This document shows, in pieces, positions 7,783-15,633 of a DNA stretch of 40,151 bases (its first letter is position 1; every line of letters begins with the position of its first letter). A program made the translations under genes and the position numbers. Under the pieces are notes generated by a model. That model was given only the letters and a program-made list of their open reading frames with translations. It had not been told where the DNA came from and made no database searches. This stretch comes from CAZXEJ01 sp964639895 (lineage in GTDB: Bacteria; Desulfobacterota_D; UBA1144; Nemesobacterales; JADFKM01), in contig CAZXEJ010000019.1 of the NCBI GenBank assembly GCA_964639895.1, positions 1 through 40,151 on the forward strand. The letters run 5' to 3'.

Positions 7783-8477
7783 TCCACACCCCCCTCTGCG
7801 CCGCCCCGCACGTCTTCGTATATATCGAACACCACGTCCACCTTGGACTTGGGCCTGAACACCCCCATTAGGGTCTTGGGCCTGAGACCGTATTGTTTCA
7901 TGTCCAGACCGGCGTACTTACCGTGGAAGTGGAGGAACCCCGACTGGAGCTCCATCTTTACGGGAACGGAGACTTCATGGGTGACGTTGTGTATCTCAAG
8001 GTCGCCCCGGACCAGGAACTCGCCCCGTTCCTTTTCGGGATCGAACTCCACGGGCTTCACATCTTTTATGGTGAAGGCGATGTTGGGATACTTGTCGGCT
8101 TCAAGCCCGAGATGGATGTTGCGCGTGAGCTTCTTTTTCTTCCCGCCGAATGCATACCCCTGCAGGCTTCGCACGGGGATCACTATCTCGCCTTCGGCCT
8201 CGAGGGGCTCACTCCAACGGATGGTCGTGTATCCCGAGACGGAGCGCGATACGCCCTTGAAGTGGTGCAGGACCGAGGTGCCTATGAACTTCACCTTGCT
8301 AAGGTCTCCCCTCACCACGTAGTCGACGGCGCTGTCGCTCTCGAGCAGCGAAGGGGTTACGCCGCCGTGCACCTTGAGTTCCTTGCCCTTCGTACGCGCA
8401 TCGGTCGCCGCAGACAGAACCAGAACGAGCGCGACGGCCGCCATGGCCGCAGCCACCCTAGTTGCAACGTGCTTCAT
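7779..8477 (-). CDS. YceI family secreted lipid-binding protein
   Basis: A 232-residue YceI-like protein with an N-terminal signal peptide (Lys-His-Val start, Ala/Val/Leu-rich core, Ala-x-Ala type site near 22-25), so it is probably periplasmic. The remainder has YceI hallmarks: an early V-x-F-x-G-T-S strand, HHFKG, a Y/F-P-N-I-A-F-T-I-K strand, V-R-G-D-L-E-I-H-N-V-T-H-E-V and a GL-x-x-K-Q-Y-G-L-R-P-K-T motif. Family structures are lipocalin-like barrels that bind polyisoprenoids or fatty amides. The ATG at 8477 is preferred over one 19 codons upstream because it starts the signal peptide and has AAGGAGGG at 10 bases. It lies 93 bases after the type III PKS and overlaps the reductase, so it probably carries or protects a lipid product or substrate of these enzymes. 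Confidence 0.85.
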   Translation of the reverse strand: MKHVATRVAAAMAAVALVLVLSAATDARTKGKELKVHGGVTPSLLESDSAVDYVVRGDLSKVKFIGTSVLHHFKGVSRSVSGYTTIRWSEPLEAEGEIVIPVRSLQGYAFGGKKKKLTRNIHLGLEADKYPNIAFTIKDVKPVEFDPEKERGEFLVRGDLEIHNVTHEVSVPVKMELQSGFLHFHGKYAGLDMKQYGLRPKTLMGVFRPKSKVDVVFDIYEDVRGGAEGGVE

Positions 8478-8570
8478 CTTATGTCGCCCTCCTTGGGTTT
8501 GATTTTTTGATTTTCCTGTGGCATCCCCCCGCACGGGGCCGGTACAACCGCCCGGGCCCCGGACGGGAAC

Positions 8571-9653
8571 CTATTGTATCCACTGGCCGAGGGAAAGCTC
8601 CATCTGGAAACCGGGGCCCACGGCTCCTATCACCTGCTTGCTCCCCGCCTTCTTTTTCGCCTCCCTTATGTAGTCCTCGAGTATGAACAGTATGGTTGCC
8701 GAGGAGAGGTTGCCGAACCTCCTCAGTACGGCCCTGCTGTGCCTCGTGTCGTCCTCGTTTAGACCCAGCGCCCGTTCGATCGACTGCAGTATCTTCCCTC
8801 CGCCGGGATGCATCAGCCAGGCGTCTATGTCGCCCGGCGAGCAGGAGGCCGCCCGAAGAAATTCCTCGACCGCCGGGCGTATGTTGGAGTGCAGGAACTC
8901 GGGGATCCTTCTCGAGAGAAAGATGTGGAAGCCGGTGTTCCTCACGTCAAATCCCATGAAATCGGTGGTACCCGGGAAGAAAAGCGTGGTCGTGTCGGTG
9001 ATGTGCAGGCCCGGCCCGGGCGTGGTCGTAATCACGGCGGCCGCCGCGCCGTCACCGAAGATCGCGGTCGATATTATGTGATCAGCCGTGGTGTCGGTGG
9101 GCTGAAAGTTGAGCGAACACATCTCTATGGCCAAAACGAGAACGGTGGCGTCGTCCCTGCCGGCTATGTAGTTGTGAGCCATGCCGAGTGATGCGGCCGC
9201 AGAGGCACAACCAAGCTCCGTTATGGGCAACCTCCGCACGTCACGGCGGAAGGGGAAGAGGTTCATCAGGTAGGCGTCAACGGACGGGATCATGAACCCC
9301 GTGCACGAGGTGGTGATCAGCAAGTCTATCTCGGCCGGATCCACACCGAAGTCGTCGAAAAGCCGCTCCAGGACCTTCCGTCCCATGAGCTTGGCGTTCT
9401 CGACGTAGATACGGTTTCTCGCGCCGAACGACATGTTCCGGAGCAGCTTGGCGGGAGGAAGCACCGTGTAGCGCTCTTCTACGCCGGCGTTGCGGAATAT
9501 GGTCGATATGCGCTCCGCAGAGACCTCCGCCTTACCGGCGTGGGTGCTGAGCCATTGCTCTATGAGGCGCGCGGCCTCGTCCTGTGTCAACCTGTAGGGG
9601 GGAACAGCGGTGGACACCGCCTTGACGAGCGTTGAGGCGCCGAGTCGATTCAA
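8571..9653 (-). CDS. Type III polyketide synthase (chalcone synthase family)
   Basis: A 360-residue thiolase-fold homodimeric synthase that extends an acyl-CoA starter with malonyl-CoA and cyclises the chain to an alkylpyrone, resorcinol or similar product. The catalytic triad is visible: Cys149 in ELGCASAAAS, His282 in WLMHPGGG and Asn315 in RFGNLSSAT. GPGFQMEL near the C-terminus corresponds to the family GFGPG loop. The length is normal for bacterial enzymes. The start is a TTG at 9653, with AGGAGG 11 bases upstream; no in-frame ATG fits before the conserved N-terminus. It is first in an operon with YceI and a geranylgeranyl-reductase-like flavoprotein, led by a promoter at 9809-9836. The usual companion methyltransferase is absent. 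A lipid-like product is suggested by the YceI partner. Confidence 0.93.
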   Translation of the reverse strand: MNRLGASTLVKAVSTAVPPYRLTQDEAARLIEQWLSTHAGKAEVSAERISTIFRNAGVEERYTVLPPAKLLRNMSFGARNRIYVENAKLMGRKVLERLFDDFGVDPAEIDLLITTSCTGFMIPSVDAYLMNLFPFRRDVRRLPITELGCASAAASLGMAHNYIAGRDDATVLVLAIEMCSLNFQPTDTTADHIISTAIFGDGAAAAVITTTPGPGLHITDTTTLFFPGTTDFMGFDVRNTGFHIFLSRRIPEFLHSNIRPAVEEFLRAASCSPGDIDAWLMHPGGGKILQSIERALGLNEDDTRHSRAVLRRFGNLSSATILFILEDYIREAKKKAGSKQVIGAVGPGFQMELSLGQWIQ

Positions 9654-9808
9654 TTGATGGAAGTCCTCCTTTGTTTGTCCTCTTGTCCGGGCGGAAAGAC
9701 GAGTGTAATGTGGGGGTGGGTTTTGTGAACGTCTCTCTCATCTGCACGCGGGAAGGGTCTCGAAGACCGGGCGCCGCTTCCTGTGCCCGTGCCTTCGGCC
9801 TTTAAAAC

Positions 9809-9836
9809 AAGATATCCCCCAATTTCGACTTTTCAA
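9809..9836 (-). promoter_or_regulatory. Promoter of the type III PKS operon
   Basis: On the minus strand TTGAAA (9836-9831) is followed after 16 bases by TATCTT (9814-9809). It predicts a leader of about 150 bases that contains a small GGTCT/AGACC hairpin near 9760. Confidence 0.45.
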
Positions 9837-11085
9837 ACGCTAATTTCACGGGATGGCGGCGTTTCGGCAACCTTAACATTTCCACTCCCCGTACCACACC
9901 ATTAAGCGGCCCACATTCGGGCCGTGAGAGCGCCGCGGCGGCCGGCGACGCAGGAGAGGTTACTCTGCAGAGCAAATTCGCCCGTCAGAACAGACGGTTA
10001 TCTCCCCCTTTTTCCCACCTGCCGTCATCCAACGCCGCCGTATCCCCTATCTCGGACCGAGAGCGGCTCTTGGCCTCACGAAAGGAAAGTAGAGCACATC
10101 TCGGCCCGCGCGCACAACGTCGCGACCCGCCCCTCACGTTCCCCCTGCCGCAAGCGTCTCCTCCGAGGCCGAGCGGTACCGCCTCTTCTCCCCCCGCTAC
10201 CGCTTTCGCAGCGATAAGTGGCGACTCTCCCCACCCGGAAGCACCCACCATATCCGGGAAGCGCTCCCGAGGCGTGCACCGTCCACCCCCCCGGCGGACA
10301 CTGCATCGGCTACACGGCTCGAGCCCACCCCCCCCAAGACCAGGCTGCAGAATCCACCCCTCACCACCACGCACAACCGCACCCCAAGAGCGGTACGCCC
10401 ACTACGTGAACCCACCGACCCGGGGACCCAGACGGCATGACCTGCGCTTCAAGCCCGCTACACCCCCCCCACCGGCCGCGGCCTCGCCCCACCCCACCCG
10501 CTGCACGGCGCACGAGCCGCCACCGCGAATGGGAGCGTGTTCCCCTCAAATAATGTGCCCCTCCGCGCGAAGAGCGGCGTCCTACAAGACCAACCCCCGC
10601 CCCAATGGGCCTTGAATAGGGCGGAACCATCGTTGAAGAGGACAAGAGGTAAGGTGCGGCCTACGCTCACAGCCCCTCCCCTGCGAGGGGGAGAGAGGAA
10701 GAAGAGGGCGAGAGCGGCCCCGCCGGAGGAAACCAACCGCCGCCCCCCCGGGCGGAGCATACACCCCCCAAGCGGCCCACGCCGCCGAGTGTGCGCCGAC
10801 AAGGACTACCCTGAGGGGCGTACTGAGGAAAAGTGAGCCGGGGCGGGAGGAAGTCGGCCCCCCGGCGAGGTGGGCGCGGGCCACGGTCGAGCGGTCATGG
10901 ACGATAAAGGAGCCTCCTGGCAGGGGGGCGGGGCAACCCGGCTCGCCCCGACTCGAGACAGTGCGCCCTGCTTTGAACGCTCGATGTAGGACGCAACGTC
11001 CACGTCCACCTCGCCGGAGAGAGGGCGCGGAAAACCCGTGCCCTACGAAACGAGCAAGAAGGGACTGCGGATGCCGGCTAAGCGC
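9837..11085. other. Long spacer with no recognisable gene
   Basis: About 1.25 kb of GC-rich, mostly C-rich plus-strand DNA. All frames lack protein-like composition. A 6-bp hairpin (CGGCCC/GGGCCG) occurs near 9908-9925. CCCCTCCCCTGCGAG at 10673-10687 recurs exactly at 23528-23542. I see no RNA gene before the tRNA at 11086. Confidence 0.5.
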
Positions 11086-11173
11086 TGGTGCCGAAGGGGG
11101 GAGTCGAACCCCCACGGGCTTGCGCCCACTGGATCCTGAATCCAGCGCGTCTACCAGATTCCGCCACTTCGGC
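11086..11173 (-). tRNA. tRNA-Leu (anticodon CAG)
   Basis: A complete 88-base class II tRNA with a 7-bp acceptor stem (GCCGAAG/CTTCGGC), D-arm containing GG, anticodon stem CTGGA/TCCAG around loop TTCAGGA, long variable arm (GGGC/GCCC), T-arm GGGGGTTCGACTCCCCC and an encoded CCA end. The CAG anticodon reads CUG leucine codons. It lies downstream of ravA with its own promoter. Confidence 0.97.
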
Positions 11174-11201
11174 ACTCGGGGGATGATGGGTACGGAAATC
11201 T

Positions 11202-11230
11202 ATTTTACGCATTGTGCCGCGGCGAGTCAA
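11202..11230 (-). promoter_or_regulatory. tRNA-Leu promoter
   Basis: On the minus strand TTGACT (11230-11225) is followed after 17 bases by TAAAAT (11207-11202). The start would be about 22 bases before the mature tRNA 5' end, as expected for a tRNA precursor. Confidence 0.7.
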
Positions 11231-11290
11231 TTGGACGGTGCACCCGGAGGCGGTCTCAGCGGCTTGCACACGGGGCCGGCGCCTCCGGGC

Positions 11291-12442
11291 CTAACTCCGC
11301 GTCTCGCCGCTTGCAAGGATGGTATCCACTATGTCCTTCCTTATCCGCTCCACCTCGGCCCTCATCCCCTCCAGCTCGGCGGTCGGCTTGCCCCTCTCCC
11401 TGCACTCATCGAGCAGGGCGTCCATCCTCTCCAGGATGGTCTTCAGCTTGGTCTGGGCCTCGATGTGGGCCTTGACAGCCATCTCCTCGCTCTCCCACCG
11501 CCTCTTGGCGTAGGAGGCGAGCTCGCGGGCCTGCATGAGCAGTTCGCGCGCCCTGTCGCGGTAGCCGTGCAGGGCCTGGTACACGACGGCCTCGACCTCC
11601 TGTCGCTCTTCGGGCTCCCGCCAGAGAACGTTCTCAAGGAAAGGCAGGTCCTCGTCGTCCACGGCCTCCCTCCCTTCGAGGTAGGCCTTGGCCCTCAAGA
11701 GGTCGAGCGATTGCTTGTAGCGGCGGTCCGATACGGAGAGGCCCTTCTTCGCAAGGTCGCGCCTGATGCGGGCAATGAGCTTGAGCACGTGCGGGGGCAC
11801 GGTGACGGCGGCCGCTTCGCGCTGGCATTCGAGCAGGTCGTCGAACGTGAGCACACTTCTTGCGGGGGAGTCGAACCCGCTCTGCAGCATTTTGAGGAAA
11901 CGGAAATCTTCCTTTATATAGCCCACCACGTAGCGCACCAGGAACCTGTCGTAGAGGGCCTCCAGCTCATCCTCCTCGCCGGGCAGCTCGTTGCTCGCCC
12001 CGATAAGCGTTATGAGCGGCACCTCCACGGGGCTCCGCCCGTTGAAGAAGGTGCGCTCGTTCATTATGGTCAGCAGCGTGTTGAGGATGGAGGAACTGGC
12101 CTTGAACACCTCGTCCAGGAACGCCACGTGGGCCTCCGGCAGCTTGCCCGTCGTCACGCGGCGGAACTCGTCGTTCTCGAGACCCTTGAGGCTCACTGCG
12201 CCGAAGATCTCTTCGGGAGTGGTGAACTTCGTGAGCAACCACTGGAAATAACGCGCGCCATCGATGCGCTCGCACAGCTCCCTGGCGAGCAGGGACTTCG
12301 CCGTCCCGGGTGGCCCTATGAGCAGCACGTGGGCCCTGGCGAGCAGGGCGCATAACATGCCGTCTATCACCTCGTCGCGCTCGAAGAAGAGGGCACGCAG
12401 CTCGGCCCTCACGCGTTGCAATCTCTCTACCGCTCTTTCCAT
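11291..12442 (-). CDS. MoxR/RavA-type AAA+ ATPase
   Basis: A 383-residue AAA+ protein with Walker A GPPGTAKS (43-50), Walker B VAFLDE (106-111) and a sensor 1 Asn in GASNELP (151). The stretch FTTPEEIFGAVSLKGL and NTLLTIMNERTF closely resembles E. coli RavA. The C-terminal ~90 residues are charged and helical, probably coiled coil; the extra LARA domain of E. coli RavA is not apparent, and the protein is shorter (383 against about 500). MoxR ATPases act as chaperones for metalloenzyme or complex assembly, usually with a VWA partner (ViaA), which is absent here. The ATG at 12442 overlaps the end of gspK by 16 bases; an open frame continues upstream inside gspK but codes for nothing RavA-like. 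Co-transcription with gspE-K suggests, but does not prove, a role in T2SS assembly. Confidence 0.88.
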   Translation of the reverse strand: MERAVERLQRVRAELRALFFERDEVIDGMLCALLARAHVLLIGPPGTAKSLLARELCERIDGARYFQWLLTKFTTPEEIFGAVSLKGLENDEFRRVTTGKLPEAHVAFLDEVFKASSSILNTLLTIMNERTFFNGRSPVEVPLITLIGASNELPGEEDELEALYDRFLVRYVVGYIKEDFRFLKMLQSGFDSPARSVLTFDDLLECQREAAAVTVPPHVLKLIARIRRDLAKKGLSVSDRRYKQSLDLLRAKAYLEGREAVDDEDLPFLENVLWREPEERQEVEAVVYQALHGYRDRARELLMQARELASYAKRRWESEEMAVKAHIEAQTKLKTILERMDALLDECRERGKPTAELEGMRAEVERIRKDIVDTILASGETRS

Positions 12443-13560
12443 GCAACCACCCTCGTCGTCGTGTTTTCCCCGCTGCCTTCCTTCACTATCACGGCCTCGA
12501 CTCCGCTCATCGCCGCCTCCCCCTCGGCCGCAATCCCGCCGGCGCGCACCGTGAAGCAGTCGCTCTTGCCCGACCCAAGCACCGTACCCATCACCCCCGA
12601 CGATATCAAGGCCGTCGGGTCCACCTCGTTGACTATCTCGACCACGCGTACGGCCGTCACCACGGCGTTCTTGGCCCGCTCGTCGATCACGGCCTGGGCC
12701 ACGGCCTCGGCCACGTCGTCCTTGAGCTCTGACGATTGGGCCGATTCCTGCCCCCCGACGGCCGAAACCTTGGCCGATTTGAGGACCGCCATCATGACGG
12801 GCTTCGTAGCCGTCGAGAAGTTGACCTTCTTGTCGCCGGGATAGACGGTGACGAACCCCTTTATCTTGTCGTAGTACTCGTCGTCCATCCCCGAGACAAG
12901 CCTTATCTCGGCCACGCTGTCCAGGGGACCGTCCTTGATAGAATAGGGCGGCGAGAGAGAGCGGTAGTAGGAACCCGTTGCCCCGCGCGGGTCCTGGTCG
13001 TTGCGCGACCCCTCGATGGGGCGGTCGAGCCAATTGACGAGACTCGAGGCGAATGTTTCGGCCTTCACGGCGTCTACGCCCAGCAAGCGCGACAGCTCCA
13101 CTATCTGGGTGTAGACCTGGTAGTCGACGGCGTTCGTCCGCTGGTTGACCAGGGCATTGAGGTTTATCTTCGAGCGCTCGTCCACGACGTCGATCGCAAC
13201 ACCGGCGTCGCCTATGGGGAAGAACGGTATCTTGATGGACCAGGCCCCCTCAACACCGTCGCCCGCGGGGGCGGATACGTACTGGCTCAACTCCTCTAGG
13301 GATCCCTTCTCGAGTACGGCGCGCACGAGGTTGACGCCCGACTTGGCCAGATAGTAGGCCCGCAGCCTCTGGCGCGCGTTGTGGGATATCTCGACGTCGA
13401 GCCCCGTGAAGTAGATCATGTCCACGACCAGCGTAGCAAGGATGGCCACGACGACGAGCACCACCATCAGGACGACGCCACGCTCCGAGGCCTTCGAGGC
13501 CCTTGACCCCGCCCCGCCCCACGTTCCGCCGCAACGATCTCTCTCCAATACCCTTTCCAT
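12427..13560 (-). CDS. gspK: T2SS minor pseudopilin GspK
   Basis: A 377-residue large pseudopilin forming the tip of the T2SS pseudopilus. A prepilin leader of 28 residues ends in Gly28, then VVLMVVLVVVAILATLVV, the N-terminal transmembrane helix. As is usual in GspK, the Glu5 of the mature protein is absent. ARQRLRAYYLAKSGVNLVRAVL is the typical GspK alpha1 continuation, and NLNALVNQ followed later by a long substrate-like domain matches the family. It starts one base after the gspJ stop, with GGAGCGATAGG before the ATG, and overlaps ravA by 16 bases. The prepilin peptidase GspO needed to process it is not in this window. Confidence 0.9.
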   Translation of the reverse strand: MERVLERDRCGGTWGGAGSRASKASERGVVLMVVLVVVAILATLVVDMIYFTGLDVEISHNARQRLRAYYLAKSGVNLVRAVLEKGSLEELSQYVSAPAGDGVEGAWSIKIPFFPIGDAGVAIDVVDERSKINLNALVNQRTNAVDYQVYTQIVELSRLLGVDAVKAETFASSLVNWLDRPIEGSRNDQDPRGATGSYYRSLSPPYSIKDGPLDSVAEIRLVSGMDDEYYDKIKGFVTVYPGDKKVNFSTATKPVMMAVLKSAKVSAVGGQESAQSSELKDDVAEAVAQAVIDERAKNAVVTAVRVVEIVNEVDPTALISSGVMGTVLGSGKSDCFTVRAGGIAAEGEAAMSGVEAVIVKEGSGENTTTRVVAWKER

Positions 13561-13561
13561 C

Positions 13562-14212
13562 CTATCGCTCCAGCGCCGCCGGCAGGGCTACGGTCGTCGA
13601 GAACGGCACGTCGTCGCCGCGGGGGCTCCTGAGCACCAGCTTTACCACCACGGCCGCAGGCAGCGCGCCCGCCACGGCGGAATCCCACTCGGTGACCAGC
13701 TCACCCGCTCCCGCCGAGGGCAAATAGGAGAGATCGAACGCCACCACCCGCTCCGACAGCGGGTACTCTATCCAGCCGCTCTCCTCGTCCATGAAGGGGT
13801 TCTCCCTGCGCACCAGCACAAAGAGGCCGCTCTCCCGGTCCAGGCGCGTCGCGTATTCGACCTCAGTCTGATCCACCCCCGCCCCACCGGCCACCGGGCC
13901 GTAGGTGAACGTCACCATCCTGAGGGTCTTCTCGCCGCTTCCCGATTCGCTTCCCTCGAAGTACGGGGGCTGGATCCCCTGGCTGCCCGGATACACGGAG
14001 CCGCGCAGAAACGCCATGGCCAAGTCCCGGCTTATCATCCCGAGAGCGACACGGGCCTCGCTGTAGAGTTCCAGGCTCTCCTCGGCGAACTCCTTGCTCT
14101 TTATCACCTGGAAGAACGACCCGTAGGCCACGGCGAGCACGAGCGAGCTTATCGCCACGGCCACGAGCACCTCGATCAGCGTGAACCCGCGGGCCTGCCG
14201 GCTACCTCGCAT
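13562..14212 (-). CDS. gspJ: T2SS minor pseudopilin GspJ
   Basis: A 216-residue pseudopilin of the tip complex with GspI and GspK. The prepilin motif RG/FTLIEVLVAVAIS places cleavage after Gly9, with Glu at mature position 5. The membrane helix is followed by a beta-rich domain including RMVTFTYGPVAG and FDLSYL. The ATG at 14212 overlaps the end of gspI by 11 bases, so translation is probably coupled. Length and position in the G-H-I-J-K order fit GspJ. Confidence 0.88.
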   Translation of the reverse strand: MRGSRQARGFTLIEVLVAVAISSLVLAVAYGSFFQVIKSKEFAEESLELYSEARVALGMISRDLAMAFLRGSVYPGSQGIQPPYFEGSESGSGEKTLRMVTFTYGPVAGGAGVDQTEVEYATRLDRESGLFVLVRRENPFMDEESGWIEYPLSERVVAFDLSYLPSAGAGELVTEWDSAVAGALPAAVVVKLVLRSPRGDDVPFSTTVALPAALER

Positions 14213-14570
14213 ATGTCACCTCCAGCGACCGGTTCCCCTCGTCCCAGGTGACGACGAGCCTCACGAGAAGCATCTCCGTATCAAGCCCTCCGACCACGAA
14301 CGGCTCGACCGTGAGGTGCCAGGCGAACGACGGCGCCTCGTCGAATGTGCCCTCCCACTCGCCCGTCTCCAGGGCATCGTCCAGCTCTATCTCGGCCATG
14401 CGCTTCTGGGCGAGCGCCGTAGCCACAAGCAGGTTCTTCGAGTGAAATGCAAGCTCGAGGTTCCTGTTGACGGAACCCAGCAATACGGCCGCGGCCGCAC
14501 CGAGGATAGCAACGGCCACCACGACTTCCAGCAACGTGAAGCCGCCCGAGGCTGCGCGGTCGTCTCTCAT
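14202..14570 (-). CDS. gspI: T2SS minor pseudopilin GspI
   Basis: A 122-residue pseudopilin with a short leader; cleavage is after Gly10 in GG/FTLLEVVVAVAILG. The sequence after the helix (NLELAFHSKNLLVATALAQKRMAEIELDD) is typical of GspI, which nucleates the pseudopilus tip. ATGA overlap with gspH (4 bases) and an 11-base overlap with gspJ indicate tight translational coupling. Confidence 0.88.
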   Translation of the reverse strand: MRDDRAASGGFTLLEVVVAVAILGAAAAVLLGSVNRNLELAFHSKNLLVATALAQKRMAEIELDDALETGEWEGTFDEAPSFAWHLTVEPFVVGGLDTEMLLVRLVVTWDEGNRSLEVTYAR

Positions 14571-15154
14571 GGCGCGGCACCGACGGCGGCCACGGGAGCG
14601 GTCAACAGGAGGTTCTCGAACCTGTCATAGACCCGCACGGCCCCCGTGTAGGGTATGGTCTCGAGCGTGTAGACGCGTCCGTCGTCGTCCTGGAGATAGA
14701 TGATCGCGGGCTCGCAGAACCCGGTGGGAAAGCAGGAGATGAACTCCTCCCTCTCGACCAAGGCCGAGGTCCTCAGCGAGCGTGACGTCACCACGTCCTT
14801 GAAGTGGACGCCGTCGGGGAGCTTGCGGCGCCTGAGCACGGGGTCGGCCGAGGGGCGGAACTCGTTTCCTTCGAGCCTCTCCACCCAGTATCGACCCCCG
14901 TCGACGTCGAAGACAAGGCGGTAGGTCGCGTTCTTGAATACGGCCTCGTTGTAGAGGTATCGGACGAGCAGCACCAACCGGCGCGAGGAGCTCTTTATCT
15001 CCAGGTCGCCCAGGGCGCGGAACGCGGGCACTACAAGAAGGAAAAGGGCTGTGACCAGGAACAGTACCACAGCCACTTCTATAAGGGTGAACCCGCCCCC
15101 ATAATCACGGGATACGGCGTCCGACTCAGTTGATCTCACGGCTCGATATGTCAT
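14567..15154 (-). CDS. gspH: T2SS minor pseudopilin GspH
   Basis: A 195-residue pseudopilin with the motif GG/FTLIEVAVVLFLV (cleavage after Gly21, Glu at mature position 5). The helix is followed by a globular domain (SSRRLVLLVRYLYNEAVFKN, then strands around YRLVFDVDGGRYWVE) like GspH/FimT proteins. The ATG at 15154 overlaps the end of gspG by 29 bases; a GTG at 15139 is an alternative start with a shorter leader. Fourth gene of the gspE operon. Confidence 0.87.
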   Translation of the reverse strand: MTYRAVRSTESDAVSRDYGGGFTLIEVAVVLFLVTALFLLVVPAFRALGDLEIKSSSRRLVLLVRYLYNEAVFKNATYRLVFDVDGGRYWVERLEGNEFRPSADPVLRRRKLPDGVHFKDVVTSRSLRTSALVEREEFISCFPTGFCEPAIIYLQDDDGRVYTLETIPYTGAVRVYDRFENLLLTAPVAAVGAAP

Positions 15155-15599
15155 CGTCGCTCGGGTAGACCCCGTCCGGGCCCGGTGAAATTATGACGAA
15201 CGACCGATCGCCCGTCTGGTCGGGTCCGATGTATATGTAGTCGCTTCCCCAGGCGTCCTGGGGCAGACGGTTGCTCTCGAGGTAGCCCTGCGGCGGGTAG
15301 TTCCTCACGGGACGTCCCGTAGTGGGGGGGGTGATCAGGGCCTGCAACCCCTGCTGGGTGTCGGGATAGAACCCTTGGTCCAGCTTGAACTGCTTCACGG
15401 CCGCTTCGAGCTGTTTTATCTGTATCTTGGTCGTATCGATCCTGGCCTTCTCAAGCCTTCCCAGCACATTTGTGCCGACGATGTAGGCTATGCCGGCAAT
15501 GATCACCAGCACGACCATTATCTCTATAAGCGTTATGCCGCTCTCTGCGGCGGCCAACCGTCCCATCATGCCGGCTGCGGCCGGCTCTCTCGTTCTCAT
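15126..15599 (-). CDS. gspG: T2SS major pseudopilin GspG
   Basis: A 157-residue major pseudopilin, the main subunit of the periplasmic piston. The leader ends in Gly21 before ITLIEIMVVLVIIAGIAYIV; Ile rather than Phe at mature position 1 is a mild oddity. The GspG-specific block follows: KIQIKQLEAAVKQFKLDQGFYPDTQQGLQAL, then DAWGSDYIY and a Ca-site loop near PGPDGVYPSDDDI. The ATG at 15599 has AGGAGG about 11 bases upstream. It lies 34 bases after gspF. Confidence 0.95.
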   Translation of the reverse strand: MRTREPAAAGMMGRLAAAESGITLIEIMVVLVIIAGIAYIVGTNVLGRLEKARIDTTKIQIKQLEAAVKQFKLDQGFYPDTQQGLQALITPPTTGRPVRNYPPQGYLESNRLPQDAWGSDYIYIGPDQTGDRSFVIISPGPDGVYPSDDDISSREIN

Positions 15600-15633
15600 C
15601 TTACCTGCAACCTCCTTTCACGTTCCTCCGGTT

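Noticed and set aside
10961..12355. 464-codon plus-strand open frame
   Set aside because: It crosses the tRNA-Leu gene and runs antisense to ravA; a shadow frame of GC-rich coding sequence.
12443..13033. Upstream extension of the ravA frame giving a 580-residue protein
   Set aside because: The added 197 residues are Gly/Arg-rich and lie in a shifted frame inside gspK; the MoxR domain starts right after the ATG at 12442.
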